The translations under genes and the position numbers were made by a program. A stretch of 52,636 bases of DNA. Source: Roseibium sp. MMSF_3544 (GTDB lineage: Bacteria > Pseudomonadota > Alphaproteobacteria > Rhizobiales > Stappiaceae). Each line of letters begins with the position of its first letter. The stretch's first letter is position 1. The notes under the pieces are model-generated. The model did not search any database. It saw nothing but the letters and a program-made list of their open reading frames with translations, and was not told where the DNA came from. Below are positions 1 to 9,104 of this stretch, piece after piece. The stretch covers positions 1 to 52,636 of the forward strand of contig NZ_JASHKA010000034.1 of the NCBI RefSeq assembly GCF_030732845.1. The letters run 5' to 3'.

Positions 1-74
1 GCTCTTCACACGCTTCCTTGCGTGATTTCGCCATTTATGCCGCCAAATCGGCTTCATTTATGGGTCCGTACCCT
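1..74 (+). repeat. 266-bp inverted-repeat element, copy 1 (right end only)
   Basis: The last 74 bases of the dispersed element also seen at 3834-4099, 10839-11104 and 44062-44327; the rest lies before the window. It ends in the element's right terminal repeat. The final C-T plus the next A forms, on the minus strand, the TAG stop codon of the M48 gene. Confidence 0.9.
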
Positions 75-1593
75 AGTCCACCACCAGCTTGACCGCCGTG
101 CCGGCCGGGATCGCCTTGTTCGGATCGAGGTCGTTCAGGATGGAGAAAAACTCAAGGCGGCGGGACGGCTCAACACCGCTCATCCCAATCGCCAGTTTCC
201 GAGGCGTGTCACCCGCCTTGGCCTTGACCACCTTGATCCGCAGCGATTGCAGACGTGCGCGCTCGGTCGGTGTGAGTTGACGGAAACTGTCCACGGTCTG
301 GCGGAAATCGTCATCGAATGCCTGGTTTGGCGACCGGCTTGCAAAGATGAAGCGATACCCGGTCCGGCCGATGCGCACCACGGCGATCCTGAAGGACCAT
401 CCCTGTGTAATCGCCGCGCCCGTAACCCCCGGCAGGCCGTTGATCGTCGTCTCCCGCACGCTTTCCGGCAAGAGGCCGTTGATCCAGCCGGAATTCATGT
501 AGTCGGCAAGACTGGAATATCCGCTCACGTCCGCCCCATCGAAGCGGATCGCCGTGCCGTCGCCATTGCTGGCAAGAACGGCCTCCGTGGAATTCTCAAG
601 AATATAGCCCTGGGGAACCGTGAAGCCGATCCCAAGCGCCTTGTGCAGGAAAGACCGGCCCCTGACGAACCCTTCGAGCGGATCGTCTCCAAACAGCATG
701 CCGTTGATCTGGGTCAGATACCGGTCTCGGTCGCGCTCGCCGATGCCCGGCGCCCCGATCTGGCGGGCCACCTTGACCGCGATCGACAACCGTTCGGGCG
801 TGGACGGGTGTGACGACAGGAAGTCCGGCGCACCCGCCGCCGACTTGTCAGCCGATTGATAGCGCGCCAGGGCGGCCATGGAACGCAGGAACCGGGCGGC
901 AGCGTAGGGATCAAAGCCTGCTCGGGCCAGCGTCCTGACCCCGATCGCGTCGGCCTCCAGCTCCTGAACCTGGCTGAAGCGTGCGAAGGAAAGCTGGGAA
1001 GAGATGATCGCCTTGCGCGCCTCTTCGGAATCCTGAACCACGTCGCTCAGGATCCTGCCGACAAGCTGCTTGGCCTCGGCCCGCTGCTGGCGCTTGATCG
1101 CGTGATTGGCGGTGACATGCGCCATCTCATGCGCAATCACCGCGGCAACTTCGGACGTGTCGTTTGCAAGCGCCAGCAATCCGCGGGTGACATAAAGATA
1201 TCCGCCCGGCAGCGCGAAGGCGTTGATCGCCGGGGAATTCAAGATCGTGATCTTGTAGCTCTGCGACGGATCATCAGACGCAGCAACAAGACGGCCGACG
1301 ACACTGGCAACAGCCCGTTCGGCGCCTTCGTCCTTGTAGACCCCGCCGTAAGTGGCAACAACACGAGGGTGCTCGCGTGCGCCGATATCGTTGGTCAGGC
1401 TCGGGCGCAACACGCCGGCGGTCGGCGTACCGACGCTGGTGCCATCACCAAGGATCTGACAGGAGGCCGTGGTCAGCGCCAGGCCCACCACCACAACGGC
1501 TCGCAATCTTCGGCGCAACGTCTTCAGGACGCCGAAGCGCGGTGGCGACAAGCGGCCGCTTGGCTGGATTTCAGTTGCTGTATTGGCCGCCAC
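73..1593 (-). CDS. M48 family metalloprotease lipoprotein (BepA/YfgC-like)
   Basis: Predicted zinc endopeptidase anchored at the cell envelope, of the type that handles misfolded or stalled outer-membrane proteins. The 506-aa product has basic residues and a hydrophobic stretch ending in LTTASC, a lipobox. The HEMAH zinc motif sits near residue 155, with the third-ligand region (ELEADAIG) about 60 residues further on. A tail of about 55 residues (KVVKAKAGDTPRKLA... to the end) resembles a LysM-type peptidoglycan-binding module. The ATG overlaps the 3' end of the upstream nuclease gene by 23 bp, which suggests co-transcription and coupling. The stop codon is formed by the end of a repeat element, so the native C-terminus may have been slightly different. 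The family call is firm; the exact substrate is not known. Confidence 0.88.
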   Translation of the reverse strand: MAANTATEIQPSGRLSPPRFGVLKTLRRRLRAVVVVGLALTTASCQILGDGTSVGTPTAGVLRPSLTNDIGAREHPRVVATYGGVYKDEGAERAVASVVGRLVAASDDPSQSYKITILNSPAINAFALPGGYLYVTRGLLALANDTSEVAAVIAHEMAHVTANHAIKRQQRAEAKQLVGRILSDVVQDSEEARKAIISSQLSFARFSQVQELEADAIGVRTLARAGFDPYAAARFLRSMAALARYQSADKSAAGAPDFLSSHPSTPERLSIAVKVARQIGAPGIGERDRDRYLTQINGMLFGDDPLEGFVRGRSFLHKALGIGFTVPQGYILENSTEAVLASNGDGTAIRFDGADVSGYSSLADYMNSGWINGLLPESVRETTINGLPGVTGAAITQGWSFRIAVVRIGRTGYRFIFASRSPNQAFDDDFRQTVDSFRQLTPTERARLQSLRIKVVKAKAGDTPRKLAIGMSGVEPSRRLEFFSILNDLDPNKAIPAGTAVKLVVD

Positions 1594-2443
1594 GTCCTGC
1601 CCTTTTGCCTTCGATCACAATCAGTTGTTCGGGATGACGGAGCGCTATATACGGCCCGTCCCGCTCTTCCAGGAGACCTCTCACCTCGACGGTTCGCCCG
1701 GCCAGATCCTCAATCATCCAGCCGGTTGCGCCCAGAACATCGTTGAATTTGTCTTCGTCGGAGGACTTTAGGGTCACCGTGAGATCGGTTTTCCAATGTC
1801 TACCGAAATTGAGATAGCGGGTAGCGGAGGTTTTTCCAAGCGAAACAATCCGCCCGCGCGCAACAACATACGCCCCGGCCTCACCCTGAAACGACTTCGG
1901 TGCGTAAGTCGCAAACGGTCCCGCTTCGGACGGATCGCTCCAAAGACCGGCACGTTTTTGCCGAGCCGTTCCTTCGGCACTGCGCAGCAGATCTGCGCAC
2001 GCACCCGCCGCTTCGCCGGGCGAAAACACCGCTACGCCTTGCAAAAGGGCTTCGGCCTGGTGCAGGCGGGTCTCCTCGCCCTCCGACGTCAGGATCCAGG
2101 CCGGGACCATACCCCACCGGTTGGCAGGACCTGCGGCAACGGCGATCCATCGGCGCTCAAGACCGGTGTGCGTTGCAGGCGCATCGAACGGTGAAAGATC
2201 GACAGCCATATACCGGCGCCCGTCCGCGCCCTGGAACAGCCCGTCTTCATCCTGCCCGGTAAGGTCCACCTCGTGAGCGCCTTGAGGAACGCACGCCGCC
2301 ACAACATCTGCCATCGCAGGCAGAGCGTAGAGCCCGCCGGCAGCAAGAAAGGTGATGCCGAACAGGGTCTGCCGGGCGCTTTTGGCGACAGCGTCCCGCA
2401 ATTTGAATGTCCTCGTGGCCTTAGGCACCCGCTTGCCTCTCAC
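1571..2443 (-). CDS. Thermonuclease (SNase-like) family protein, secreted
   Basis: A 290-aa protein with a basic N-terminus and a hydrophobic segment ending in ALPAMADVV, consistent with a Sec signal peptide. The body looks like the staphylococcal nuclease-like/DUF1524-adjacent family that is common in Rhizobiales (motifs such as RRYMAVDLSPFDAP and QKRAGLWSD; a second OB-like part near GRIVSLGKTSATRYLNFG). The GTG at 2443 is preceded too closely by a purine-rich stretch; a second GTG at 2428 with GAGAGG seven bases upstream is an equally good start. It is upstream of, and overlaps, the M48 protease gene. Catalytic Arg/Glu residues could not be assigned with certainty, so nuclease activity is inferred. 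Confidence 0.7.
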   Translation of the reverse strand: MRGKRVPKATRTFKLRDAVAKSARQTLFGITFLAAGGLYALPAMADVVAACVPQGAHEVDLTGQDEDGLFQGADGRRYMAVDLSPFDAPATHTGLERRWIAVAAGPANRWGMVPAWILTSEGEETRLHQAEALLQGVAVFSPGEAAGACADLLRSAEGTARQKRAGLWSDPSEAGPFATYAPKSFQGEAGAYVVARGRIVSLGKTSATRYLNFGRHWKTDLTVTLKSSDEDKFNDVLGATGWMIEDLAGRTVEVRGLLEERDGPYIALRHPEQLIVIEGKRAGRGGQYSN

Positions 2444-2731
2444 CCCTCCAGTTTACCGTCCGCATCCTCGCCGGCTCCCAACGCCCGGACCCAGCGGCTC
2501 CGCGGTCCGGTTTGCGGCGGGCCGCTCAACACATTTCCGGCGGCATTCGGACGCATTTCACCACTTGCTACGCAGCGAATGAGGCAAGTCCAAGACACGG
2601 CCGCGAAACGGCTAAAGCCTGCCGTTGCGGCAACAGCATCAAGAACCGTTCGCCACCAAGGCCGGCTCAGCTGAAAGGAACGGTGCCAGGGCTCGCAATG
2701 CGCTGCAAATCATGGTAATCGACCAGCTCAC

Positions 2732-2808
2732 GGCCCCGTAGCTCAGCAGGATAGAGCATCAGATTCCTAATCTGAGGGTCACAGGTTCGAATCCTGTCGG
2801 GGTCACCA
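2732..2808 (+). tRNA. tRNA-Arg (anticodon CCU)
   Basis: 77 bases fold as a full cloverleaf. The acceptor stem GGCCCCG pairs with CGGGGTC, the D-arm contains AGCTCAGCAGGATAGAGC, the anticodon stem-loop is CAGAT-TCCTAAT-CTG with anticodon CCT, and the T-arm contains GGTTCGAATCC. CCA is encoded at the 3' end. It decodes the rare AGG codon. Confidence 0.96.
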
Positions 2809-3019
2809 TATTTTTCTGAAGATTTAAAACCTACACCGTCGGAAACATTTCGGCAGCCACGGTGTCTGTTGCTACAATTGGCGCGTCGTGTGGCTGCTGT
2901 GAGCTCAGGCCGACCAACCGCCCTTGGAGCCGTCGTGCCGGAGGCGTGAGCCTTTGCGGACCTTTTTGACTGCGTCTCAAGTCAGCCATCCGTCCGTTGT
3001 TTTTTAGGGGGTTCCGATC

Positions 3020-3835
3020 GTGAATGATCAGACAAAAAAGGTTCAGGATCACTGGACGCGGCAGGGCACGCTTGAGCGGCTGGATGCGGTTCTGACAAGT
3101 CTTGGACACGCCCCCCACACGCTGACGCCGGAAATCCTGAGCTCCGTGGATCATCTTCACACCGGCGGTCTGAAAACAACGCGCGATCAGGCGCAGCGCC
3201 TTGAGCTCGGACCTGAAACACGCGTGCTCGATATCGGCTGCGGCACGGGCGGCCCGGCCCGCTTTCTGGCGCACACATATGGATGCAGCGTGACCGGTAT
3301 CGACCTAACGCCTGAACTTCTTGAGACAGGCCGGGTCCTGACAGAGCGCTGCGGCCTGACCGGCCTGGTCAGCCTTGAGCTCGGAAACGCCCTCGATCTG
3401 CCCTATGAAGACCAGAGCTTCGACGTCGTCTGGTGCCAGAACGTGACCATGAATATTGAAGACAAGGCCGGCTTCCTTGCCGAAGCTTTTCGGGTTCTGA
3501 AGCCCGGCGGTGTTTTCACCTCGACGGAGTTTTCGACCGGGCCGGGCGGAGACATGACCTTCCCGGTCATGTGGGCGTATGACCCCTCGCTGAACTATCT
3601 TTTGCCGGAAGACGACATGCGTGACCTATTTGAGCGTGCCGGTTTCCGGATTCGGGAATGGACCAACTATTCTGGGGAAGTACTGGACTGGCTGAAACAA
3701 CTCGGCGCACCGTCCAGCAAACTTACCAACCAGCTGATTTTCGGCGGCGACACACCGGAACGCGCCTCAAACGGTGCGCGCAATCTGGAAGAAGACCGCG
3801 TCCGGTATTGGATGATCACGGCGACGCGGCCTTAG
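3020..3835 (+). CDS. Class I SAM-dependent methyltransferase
   Basis: A 271-aa soluble methyltransferase of the UbiE/sterol or sarcosine methyltransferase type. Motif I is VLDIGCGTGGPARFL (around residue 70), followed by an acidic loop (GIDLTPE), motif II FDVVWCQNVTMNI and motif III LKPGGVF. The substrate is not predictable from sequence; the best guess is a small molecule. The start is GTG at 3020 with AGGGGG eight bases upstream. It is a single-gene unit between tRNA-Arg and a repeat copy. Its TAG stop shares AG with the first two bases of the repeat, so the insertion sits exactly at the end of the gene. Confidence 0.85.
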   Translation: MNDQTKKVQDHWTRQGTLERLDAVLTSLGHAPHTLTPEILSSVDHLHTGGLKTTRDQAQRLELGPETRVLDIGCGTGGPARFLAHTYGCSVTGIDLTPELLETGRVLTERCGLTGLVSLELGNALDLPYEDQSFDVVWCQNVTMNIEDKAGFLAEAFRVLKPGGVFTSTEFSTGPGGDMTFPVMWAYDPSLNYLLPEDDMRDLFERAGFRIREWTNYSGEVLDWLKQLGAPSSKLTNQLIFGGDTPERASNGARNLEEDRVRYWMITATRP

Positions 3836-4099
3836 GGTACGGACCCATAAATGAAGTCAATTTGGTTTGGATCGTTTTGACCAGCGGCAAGGAGCGAAAG
3901 CGCAGGAAATGTGGTTCATTTACAAGCCTTTCGCGACGAAGCAGATGGCCAAAACGGCCAAATCCGAAGGACGGCAAAATGGCTTCACCTCGCAGCGTCA
4001 ACGCGCTTGACCGGGCATAAAGCCCGCTCTTCACACGCTTCCTTGCGTGATTTCGCCATTTATGCCGCCAAATCGGCTTCATTTATGGGTCCGTACCCT
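3834..4099 (+). repeat. 266-bp inverted-repeat element, copy 2 (full)
   Basis: Complete copy with perfect 23-bp terminal inverted repeats; the left begins AGGGTACGGACCCATAAATG and the right is its exact reverse complement. If the element is taken as GGG...CCC, it is flanked by TA on both sides (3833-3834 and 4099-4100), as expected for a TA target duplication. No transposase is encoded. Classified here as MITE-like by inference. Confidence 0.93.
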
Positions 4100-4337
4100 A
4101 ACCGGTTTTTGGGGTGCTGCTGGCCGCCCAAATCTGAAATTCCCTTCAATTTAGAGCCTGTTTTCAAGCAACTAGCTTCTTCGAGAGGCTGGATGTCATG
4201 TACTGGCAACAAAAGAAGGTGAATATGGTCCGGTTTCCGGCACAGCCCGTGGCGCCGACGGGTTGACCGTATGCCACGCGCACATTTCAAGGCCGGTTTG
4301 AGGTTGGAAGTTACCTCTTTGCGCTGGAGTACGCCGA

Positions 4338-7300
4338 TTGCCTTCGATCATTAAGCCGAGCCGTATTTCCGTCTCTGTTCTGACTGAAGCAATTGATGGC
4401 GGTGCCCTGACCACCGTAACACTGTTCGTCCTGTGCGACTTCCAGGATCCGGACCGGCTGCTGACCGAACAGGCGCTTTGGTCCATGGTCACGGAGCAAC
4501 TGCCGAAGGGTGCAATTTTCGACAAGGGCCAGCTGAAGCCCTTCGGCGAACTCATCGTCGCCGGTTGCGCCTTGTCGCCGACAGAAGACCCGGTTGAGGC
4601 CGTGCGCGTGGATGTGCGGTTCGGCAGCTTGATGAAATCGCTTGCGGTTTTCGGCGATCGCCGATGGATGCTCACCGACCGGGGCATCGAGATGAGCCGG
4701 CCGCAACCCTTCCTCAAAATGCCGATCGGTCTGCAACAGGCCTTTGGCGGACCAAACTACAAGGCCAACCCCGCCGGCAAGGGTCACGATGCGCACCAGC
4801 TTCTGGACGCCGGGTTTGACGCTCCGCTTCCGAATGTCGAATTCTGCGACGCCGCAATCCGATCCGTGAACGAAACGCCGCGACCGGCGCATTTCGGTCC
4901 CCTGGCACCGGACGACCCCTCCCGCATGCGTTATGTGGGGACCTATGACCAGCTCTGGCTGAAAACCCGTGCGCCCTTGAAACCGGAGGATTTTAACCCT
5001 CTGTTTCATTGCGACGCCCCGGAAGACCAGCGCTTTGAAAGTCATTTTGAGGGCGGCGAAACGTTTTCGATTTCGGGCATGTCCCGCGGCGCGACTCTTC
5101 TCAGCGGAAACCTGCCCGCCCTTCGGGCAAGGTGCTTTTATCATCTGGCGGCGACCGACGAGCTCCGTGAAACCCGCATGGTTTGCGACACGGTGACCCT
5201 GTTCCCGAACGTGCGCAAGGCGACCCTCGCATTTCGGGGTCTCATCAAGGGGCAGGACAGGACCGGTGACGACATCGGCACCATCATGGCCGCAATGGAG
5301 CGCAAGGCAGACCCGGAACGAGCGCCCGAGCACTACCACGAGATCTTCCGTAAGCGCACCGATCCGGAACACGGCCACCTTCACCTCCTGTCCGATTTCC
5401 AATTGATGCCGGAACGCAATCCGGAAATCGTGAGCGCGCAGCGCAAGGCCCGCATGGAAAAGGCGCAGGCTGACCGTATCAAATTCATTGAAAATGCAGA
5501 CTGGGGCACACGCAATGCAATTGAAAACACAGGCCTGTCACCGGATGTGATACCGCCCCCTGATTTCACGGCCATGGACGATATTCCGCTGGTCGCCACG
5601 CCAACGAAAGAAGAGATTGCGAATGGCGAGTTTGATATTGCCGAGCTGATAGAGCAGGCCGAAGAAGCGCGCCGCGCCGTCGAAGACAAAATGAATGAAC
5701 AGCTTGCAATGGCCGAACTTCAGCGCCGCAAGCTCGTTGACGCGGTGCCGGACGTCTTCGTTCCGGAAGCCGGCCGCTACCCGATTGTCGGCGACGAGGT
5801 TCTGAACGCCTATCCCGATCTTGAACTGCCGGACGACATGGCGGCAAGCCTTGACCAGATCGCACCCGTCATGGCGCGGGCGCGCGGCGAAATCGCCAAG
5901 GGGATTGAAACCGGTGGCGCGCCCATACCTGAAGACAAACAGTCGCTCCTGGACAGGGTCGTCCGCATTCTGGACGGCGAAGAAGGGTACGTCTCCCAAG
6001 ACGTCGAAGACAGTTTCAACAAGGCGAAGGCGCGCGCGCTCAAGCTGCCGGAAGGCTCGCTCCTAGCGGACGTAAAGCACTCTTTCGATACGCTTGACCT
6101 CTCACCGATTGATCAGGTCGAGGATCTGGATCAGGCCATCGGCGAGGTCCTGAACGACTTCGGCGGCTTGAGTGTCGACGTGCCACAAGCGCCGGATCCA
6201 GGGAAAGCGGCCTCAAAACCATTCGATTCGGCAAATATGCTGCCATCTCCCGATTTCGACGCCGCCGCAGCTGCGCAAGTCGGGGAAAGGATCGACGGCT
6301 CGAAAGACCGGATTCGCCAGATCGCCGGGCACATCATTCCTGAAGACAGCGACGATCCGATCGGAGACATTGCACGCTTCAGCCAGGAGAACCTCGCACC
6401 GCCCAACGCTGAGGAAATGGCCGAGCTGCCGCCGAGGAAAAAAGCAGAAACACTGCTCGGCGCAGGCAAGGACCTTTTGGCCAGCGCGGAAGAACGGCTT
6501 GACGATGCCATTCCCGAGGTTCGAAGGCTGTCACCCGAACCGATTTTCCCCATGGAAGAGCTGGCATCGGGCGTTTCGGAACGGCTCGGGGCGTTTGTTC
6601 TGGAAAGGCTGAAGCAGGGCCATGACTTCAGGGGCGCGGATCTTGCCGGCGCTGTTCTGAGAGGTGCGGATTTCGGCGGAATGGACCTGTCCGGCACGAT
6701 GTTCGAAAAAGCGGACCTGACCGGCGCGAATTTCAGCGGTTGCGACTTGACCAATGCCGTCTTTGCCGGTGCGAACCTTGAGAAAGCCGACTTCTCGAAT
6801 TCCAACCTCTCGTCGGCGAATTTGAGCAAAACATCCATGAAGCAGTCCAATCTGAGCGGGGCGACGCTTCTCGATCTTGAAGTTGTTGAGACCAACTTCG
6901 AGCGTGCAAACCTCTCGGGGATCAGAATGGGCAGGGTACAATTCATGTCCTGCTCGCTGGACAATGCCACAATGCAGGACGCCAGACTGGAGGATATCCA
7001 GCTTGTCCGCTGTTCCGGGGCGAAACTGTCGCTGAACGGGGCGAAGGTGAATGGCCTGATCGCCATTCAAACAAGTCTTGAGCAACTGAACGCTGAGGAC
7101 GCCGACCTCGACCGGCTGATCCTGGCCGATGCTGCACTGAGAGGTGCGAATTTCAAGCGGGCAAGGCTCGACAACACTGCAATCCTCGGCGACTCGAGCA
7201 TCGAGGGCGGATCCTTTCACCGGCTGAATGCATTCAACACATTTTTCAACGGACTGAACCTCAGCGAAAGCTGTTTCGTCGGATCGTCCTGCAAGGCCTG

Positions 7301-7568
7301 CTACTTCCACCAATGCGATCTGACTTCATGCGATTTCAGGGTGTCCTCCCTGAACGCGACCCTGTTTGGCGGCTCGACGCTTACGGGCTCGGACTTTTTC
7401 GGTTCTAGTCTTTTCGGAGCATCGCTGGACAAGTGCGACCTCAAGAATTGCAGCTTCAGATCTTCAAACTTGTATGCCGCCAACCTGATGGATGCAGCGC
7501 TGGCGAGCGCCGACATGACCGGGGCCAATCTTGGACTGACACTCCTGGGACAGATGAACAATGGATGA
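4338..7568 (+). CDS. DUF2169 domain protein fused to pentapeptide repeats (T6SS adaptor-type)
   Basis: A 1076-aa protein. Residues 1-350 match the DUF2169 family (QAFGGPNYKANPAGKG, TYDQLWLKTRAP, HLHLLSDFQLMPE). A long acidic linker follows, and from about residue 760 to 1070 there are tandem pentapeptide repeats of the A(D/N)LxG type (RGADLAGAVLRGADFGGMDL). DUF2169 proteins are known adaptor/chaperones that load T6SS effectors (for example next to Tde2 in Agrobacterium); the pentapeptide part should form a right-handed beta-helix. The start is TTG at 4338 with GGAG eight bases upstream; no better start is visible. It is the first gene of the accessory module and overlaps the next gene by 8 bp. 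The function as loader is inferred from family and context. Confidence 0.85.
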   Translation: MPSIIKPSRISVSVLTEAIDGGALTTVTLFVLCDFQDPDRLLTEQALWSMVTEQLPKGAIFDKGQLKPFGELIVAGCALSPTEDPVEAVRVDVRFGSLMKSLAVFGDRRWMLTDRGIEMSRPQPFLKMPIGLQQAFGGPNYKANPAGKGHDAHQLLDAGFDAPLPNVEFCDAAIRSVNETPRPAHFGPLAPDDPSRMRYVGTYDQLWLKTRAPLKPEDFNPLFHCDAPEDQRFESHFEGGETFSISGMSRGATLLSGNLPALRARCFYHLAATDELRETRMVCDTVTLFPNVRKATLAFRGLIKGQDRTGDDIGTIMAAMERKADPERAPEHYHEIFRKRTDPEHGHLHLLSDFQLMPERNPEIVSAQRKARMEKAQADRIKFIENADWGTRNAIENTGLSPDVIPPPDFTAMDDIPLVATPTKEEIANGEFDIAELIEQAEEARRAVEDKMNEQLAMAELQRRKLVDAVPDVFVPEAGRYPIVGDEVLNAYPDLELPDDMAASLDQIAPVMARARGEIAKGIETGGAPIPEDKQSLLDRVVRILDGEEGYVSQDVEDSFNKAKARALKLPEGSLLADVKHSFDTLDLSPIDQVEDLDQAIGEVLNDFGGLSVDVPQAPDPGKAASKPFDSANMLPSPDFDAAAAAQVGERIDGSKDRIRQIAGHIIPEDSDDPIGDIARFSQENLAPPNAEEMAELPPRKKAETLLGAGKDLLASAEERLDDAIPEVRRLSPEPIFPMEELASGVSERLGAFVLERLKQGHDFRGADLAGAVLRGADFGGMDLSGTMFEKADLTGANFSGCDLTNAVFAGANLEKADFSNSNLSSANLSKTSMKQSNLSGATLLDLEVVETNFERANLSGIRMGRVQFMSCSLDNATMQDARLEDIQLVRCSGAKLSLNGAKVNGLIAIQTSLEQLNAEDADLDRLILADAALRGANFKRARLDNTAILGDSSIEGGSFHRLNAFNTFFNGLNLSESCFVGSSCKACYFHQCDLTSCDFRVSSLNATLFGGSTLTGSDFFGSSLFGASLDKCDLKNCSFRSSNLYAANLMDAALASADMTGANLGLTLLGQMNNG

Positions 7569-8655
7569 CTTGCTTGATCAGCTGCCGATAACGGTGGACG
7601 AAATCCAGGACTATCAGCGGCATGAGCAGCCCATTCTCTCGAGATCCATCGACGGGGCCGCATTCGCCGGAATGGATCTGTCGGGATTGGTCGCAGTCGA
7701 TTGCCATTTCACCAATTGCGACTTTTCAGGCGCGGACCTTACGGACGCACAGTTCGTTCAGTGTGACCTCAGAAACAGCCGGTTTGCCGATGCAAAACTC
7801 GACAACATCGTTTTCGCAGCCACGGACCTGAGCAACGCCAATATTGAAAACACGACTGTACTGGGCATGCAGGCAGCTGACAGCAACATGCAGAATGCCA
7901 CGTTCCGGGACGCCGGCCTCGCAGATACGGTCTTCGCCAAATGCAACCTCGCAAATAGCGACTTTTCCCGTGTCGTCGCCAGCAAGCTTGGCAGCCTGGA
8001 ATCCTCTATTGACCAGACCTCTTTTGCCGGCGCTGAACTTGAAAACTTTTTTGTCACGCGTGCCGATCTGCGCACGGTCGACATGTCGGGCACCCATGTG
8101 CGCATCGCCCTGTTTGCGGATGCCAATCTTTCCGGAAAGGACCTCTCCGGGCAGACATGGCAACATTGCACGTTCAACACGGCGCAATTCGAAGGGACCA
8201 ACCTTGGATCCGCGAAACTGGACGGGTCCGTGTTCAATGAATGCGATTTCCATCGTGCAAACCTGAAGGGCATTTCGGGCGAAACCACCTGTTTCACGAA
8301 GTCCGATCTGCAGGGCGTCGACCTGTCAGGCAGCAATCTCAATATGGCCAACTTTGCAAACGCTTCGCTGGCGGGCGCGAACTTCAGTGGTTCGACCCTC
8401 TATTCTGCGGTCTTTCTGGAGGCCGATTGCAGGGCAGTGTTGTTCGAGCGCTGCCAGATGGAACAGGCCGAAATGTCCCACGCAGATCTTTCAGGCGCGA
8501 ACCTGTCTGCATCGAGCTTTTTCAACACCAAGCTGCACGGCGCCAAGGATGACAAGAACATGATGCTGGGCACATCCGGCAACACCATCGACACGGACCC
8601 TGAGCGGTTGGTGGCCGAACTCTACAGACCGAATTTGGCGATGCTCACCCACTAG
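7561..8655 (+). CDS. Pentapeptide-repeat protein of the T6SS accessory module
   Basis: A 364-aa protein made almost entirely of pentapeptide repeats (residues about 32-345; FAGMDLSGL, NCDFSGADLTDAQF, GANFSGSTLYSAVF), predicted to be a long quadrilateral beta-helix. It has no signal peptide or membrane segment. Its ATG lies inside the last codons of the DUF2169 gene, so the two are probably translationally coupled. Repeat periodicity resembles the C-terminal half of the upstream protein, suggesting a duplication or split of one ancestral adaptor. Similar stand-alone pentapeptide proteins occur beside DUF2169/DUF4150/DUF3540 genes in other T6SS loci; no enzymatic role is expected. Confidence 0.85.
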   Translation: MDDLLDQLPITVDEIQDYQRHEQPILSRSIDGAAFAGMDLSGLVAVDCHFTNCDFSGADLTDAQFVQCDLRNSRFADAKLDNIVFAATDLSNANIENTTVLGMQAADSNMQNATFRDAGLADTVFAKCNLANSDFSRVVASKLGSLESSIDQTSFAGAELENFFVTRADLRTVDMSGTHVRIALFADANLSGKDLSGQTWQHCTFNTAQFEGTNLGSAKLDGSVFNECDFHRANLKGISGETTCFTKSDLQGVDLSGSNLNMANFANASLAGANFSGSTLYSAVFLEADCRAVLFERCQMEQAEMSHADLSGANLSASSFFNTKLHGAKDDKNMMLGTSGNTIDTDPERLVAELYRPNLAMLTH

Positions 8656-8679
8656 AGCTTTTTCAAGGAAACGGAAAAG

Positions 8680-9081
8680 ATGTGTTTTGTTAACTCACAA
8701 GGACCGATTCCAGGCATGGATTTCTCCGTGCCCGACGTCTACCTGCAAACAACGCCTGTCGGGCCTGTTCCCATTCCGCTGTTCAGTATGGGCATGCGTG
8801 CCACCGAGATCCCGACCAATTTCAAGTTTCTTTTGATGTGCATGCCCTCGCACAACATGCTCAACAGCGCGCCCGTGACGATCAGCGGTCCCGGCCCCGG
8901 GGTTGCGTCCGGCATGGTGTGTTCCAGCAGCCGCAACATGAAGGGCTCGACGAAGCTGATGCTTGGACCGATGCCTGCAACCCGGTCCCTGCTCGATCCC
9001 ACAATGCAGAATGGGATGACGCCGAATTCCGTTGGAACCACCCTGGTTCCGTCTCAAATCAAGATGATCAGCTTGGCCTGA
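8680..9081 (+). CDS. DUF4150 / PAAR-like domain protein
   Basis: A 133-aa Gly/Pro/Met-rich protein with the DUF4150 pattern: N-terminal MDFSVPDVYLQTTPVGPVPIP, a central PVTISGPGPGVASGMVCSS, and a C-terminal NSVGTTLVPSQIKMI. DUF4150 proteins are PAAR-like and are thought to cap the VgrG spike and connect it to an effector. The start is ATG 8680 with AAGGAAACGGA upstream, 24 bp after the pentapeptide gene. There is no extra C-terminal toxin domain, so cargo would be a separate protein, most plausibly the next gene. Confidence 0.85.
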   Translation: MCFVNSQGPIPGMDFSVPDVYLQTTPVGPVPIPLFSMGMRATEIPTNFKFLLMCMPSHNMLNSAPVTISGPGPGVASGMVCSSSRNMKGSTKLMLGPMPATRSLLDPTMQNGMTPNSVGTTLVPSQIKMISLA

Positions 9082-9104
9082 CCGGCCGCACAGAGGAAAA
9101 GACA

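Noticed and set aside
3816..4082. Open frame inside the repeat (88 codons, minus strand) also open in copy 4
   Set aside because: Copy 3 has an in-frame TAG after about 35 codons and the frame runs through the terminal repeats; more likely a by-product of the repeat.
6131..7066. Ser-rich minus-strand frame opposite the pentapeptide region
   Set aside because: Mirror of the repetitive pentapeptide code.
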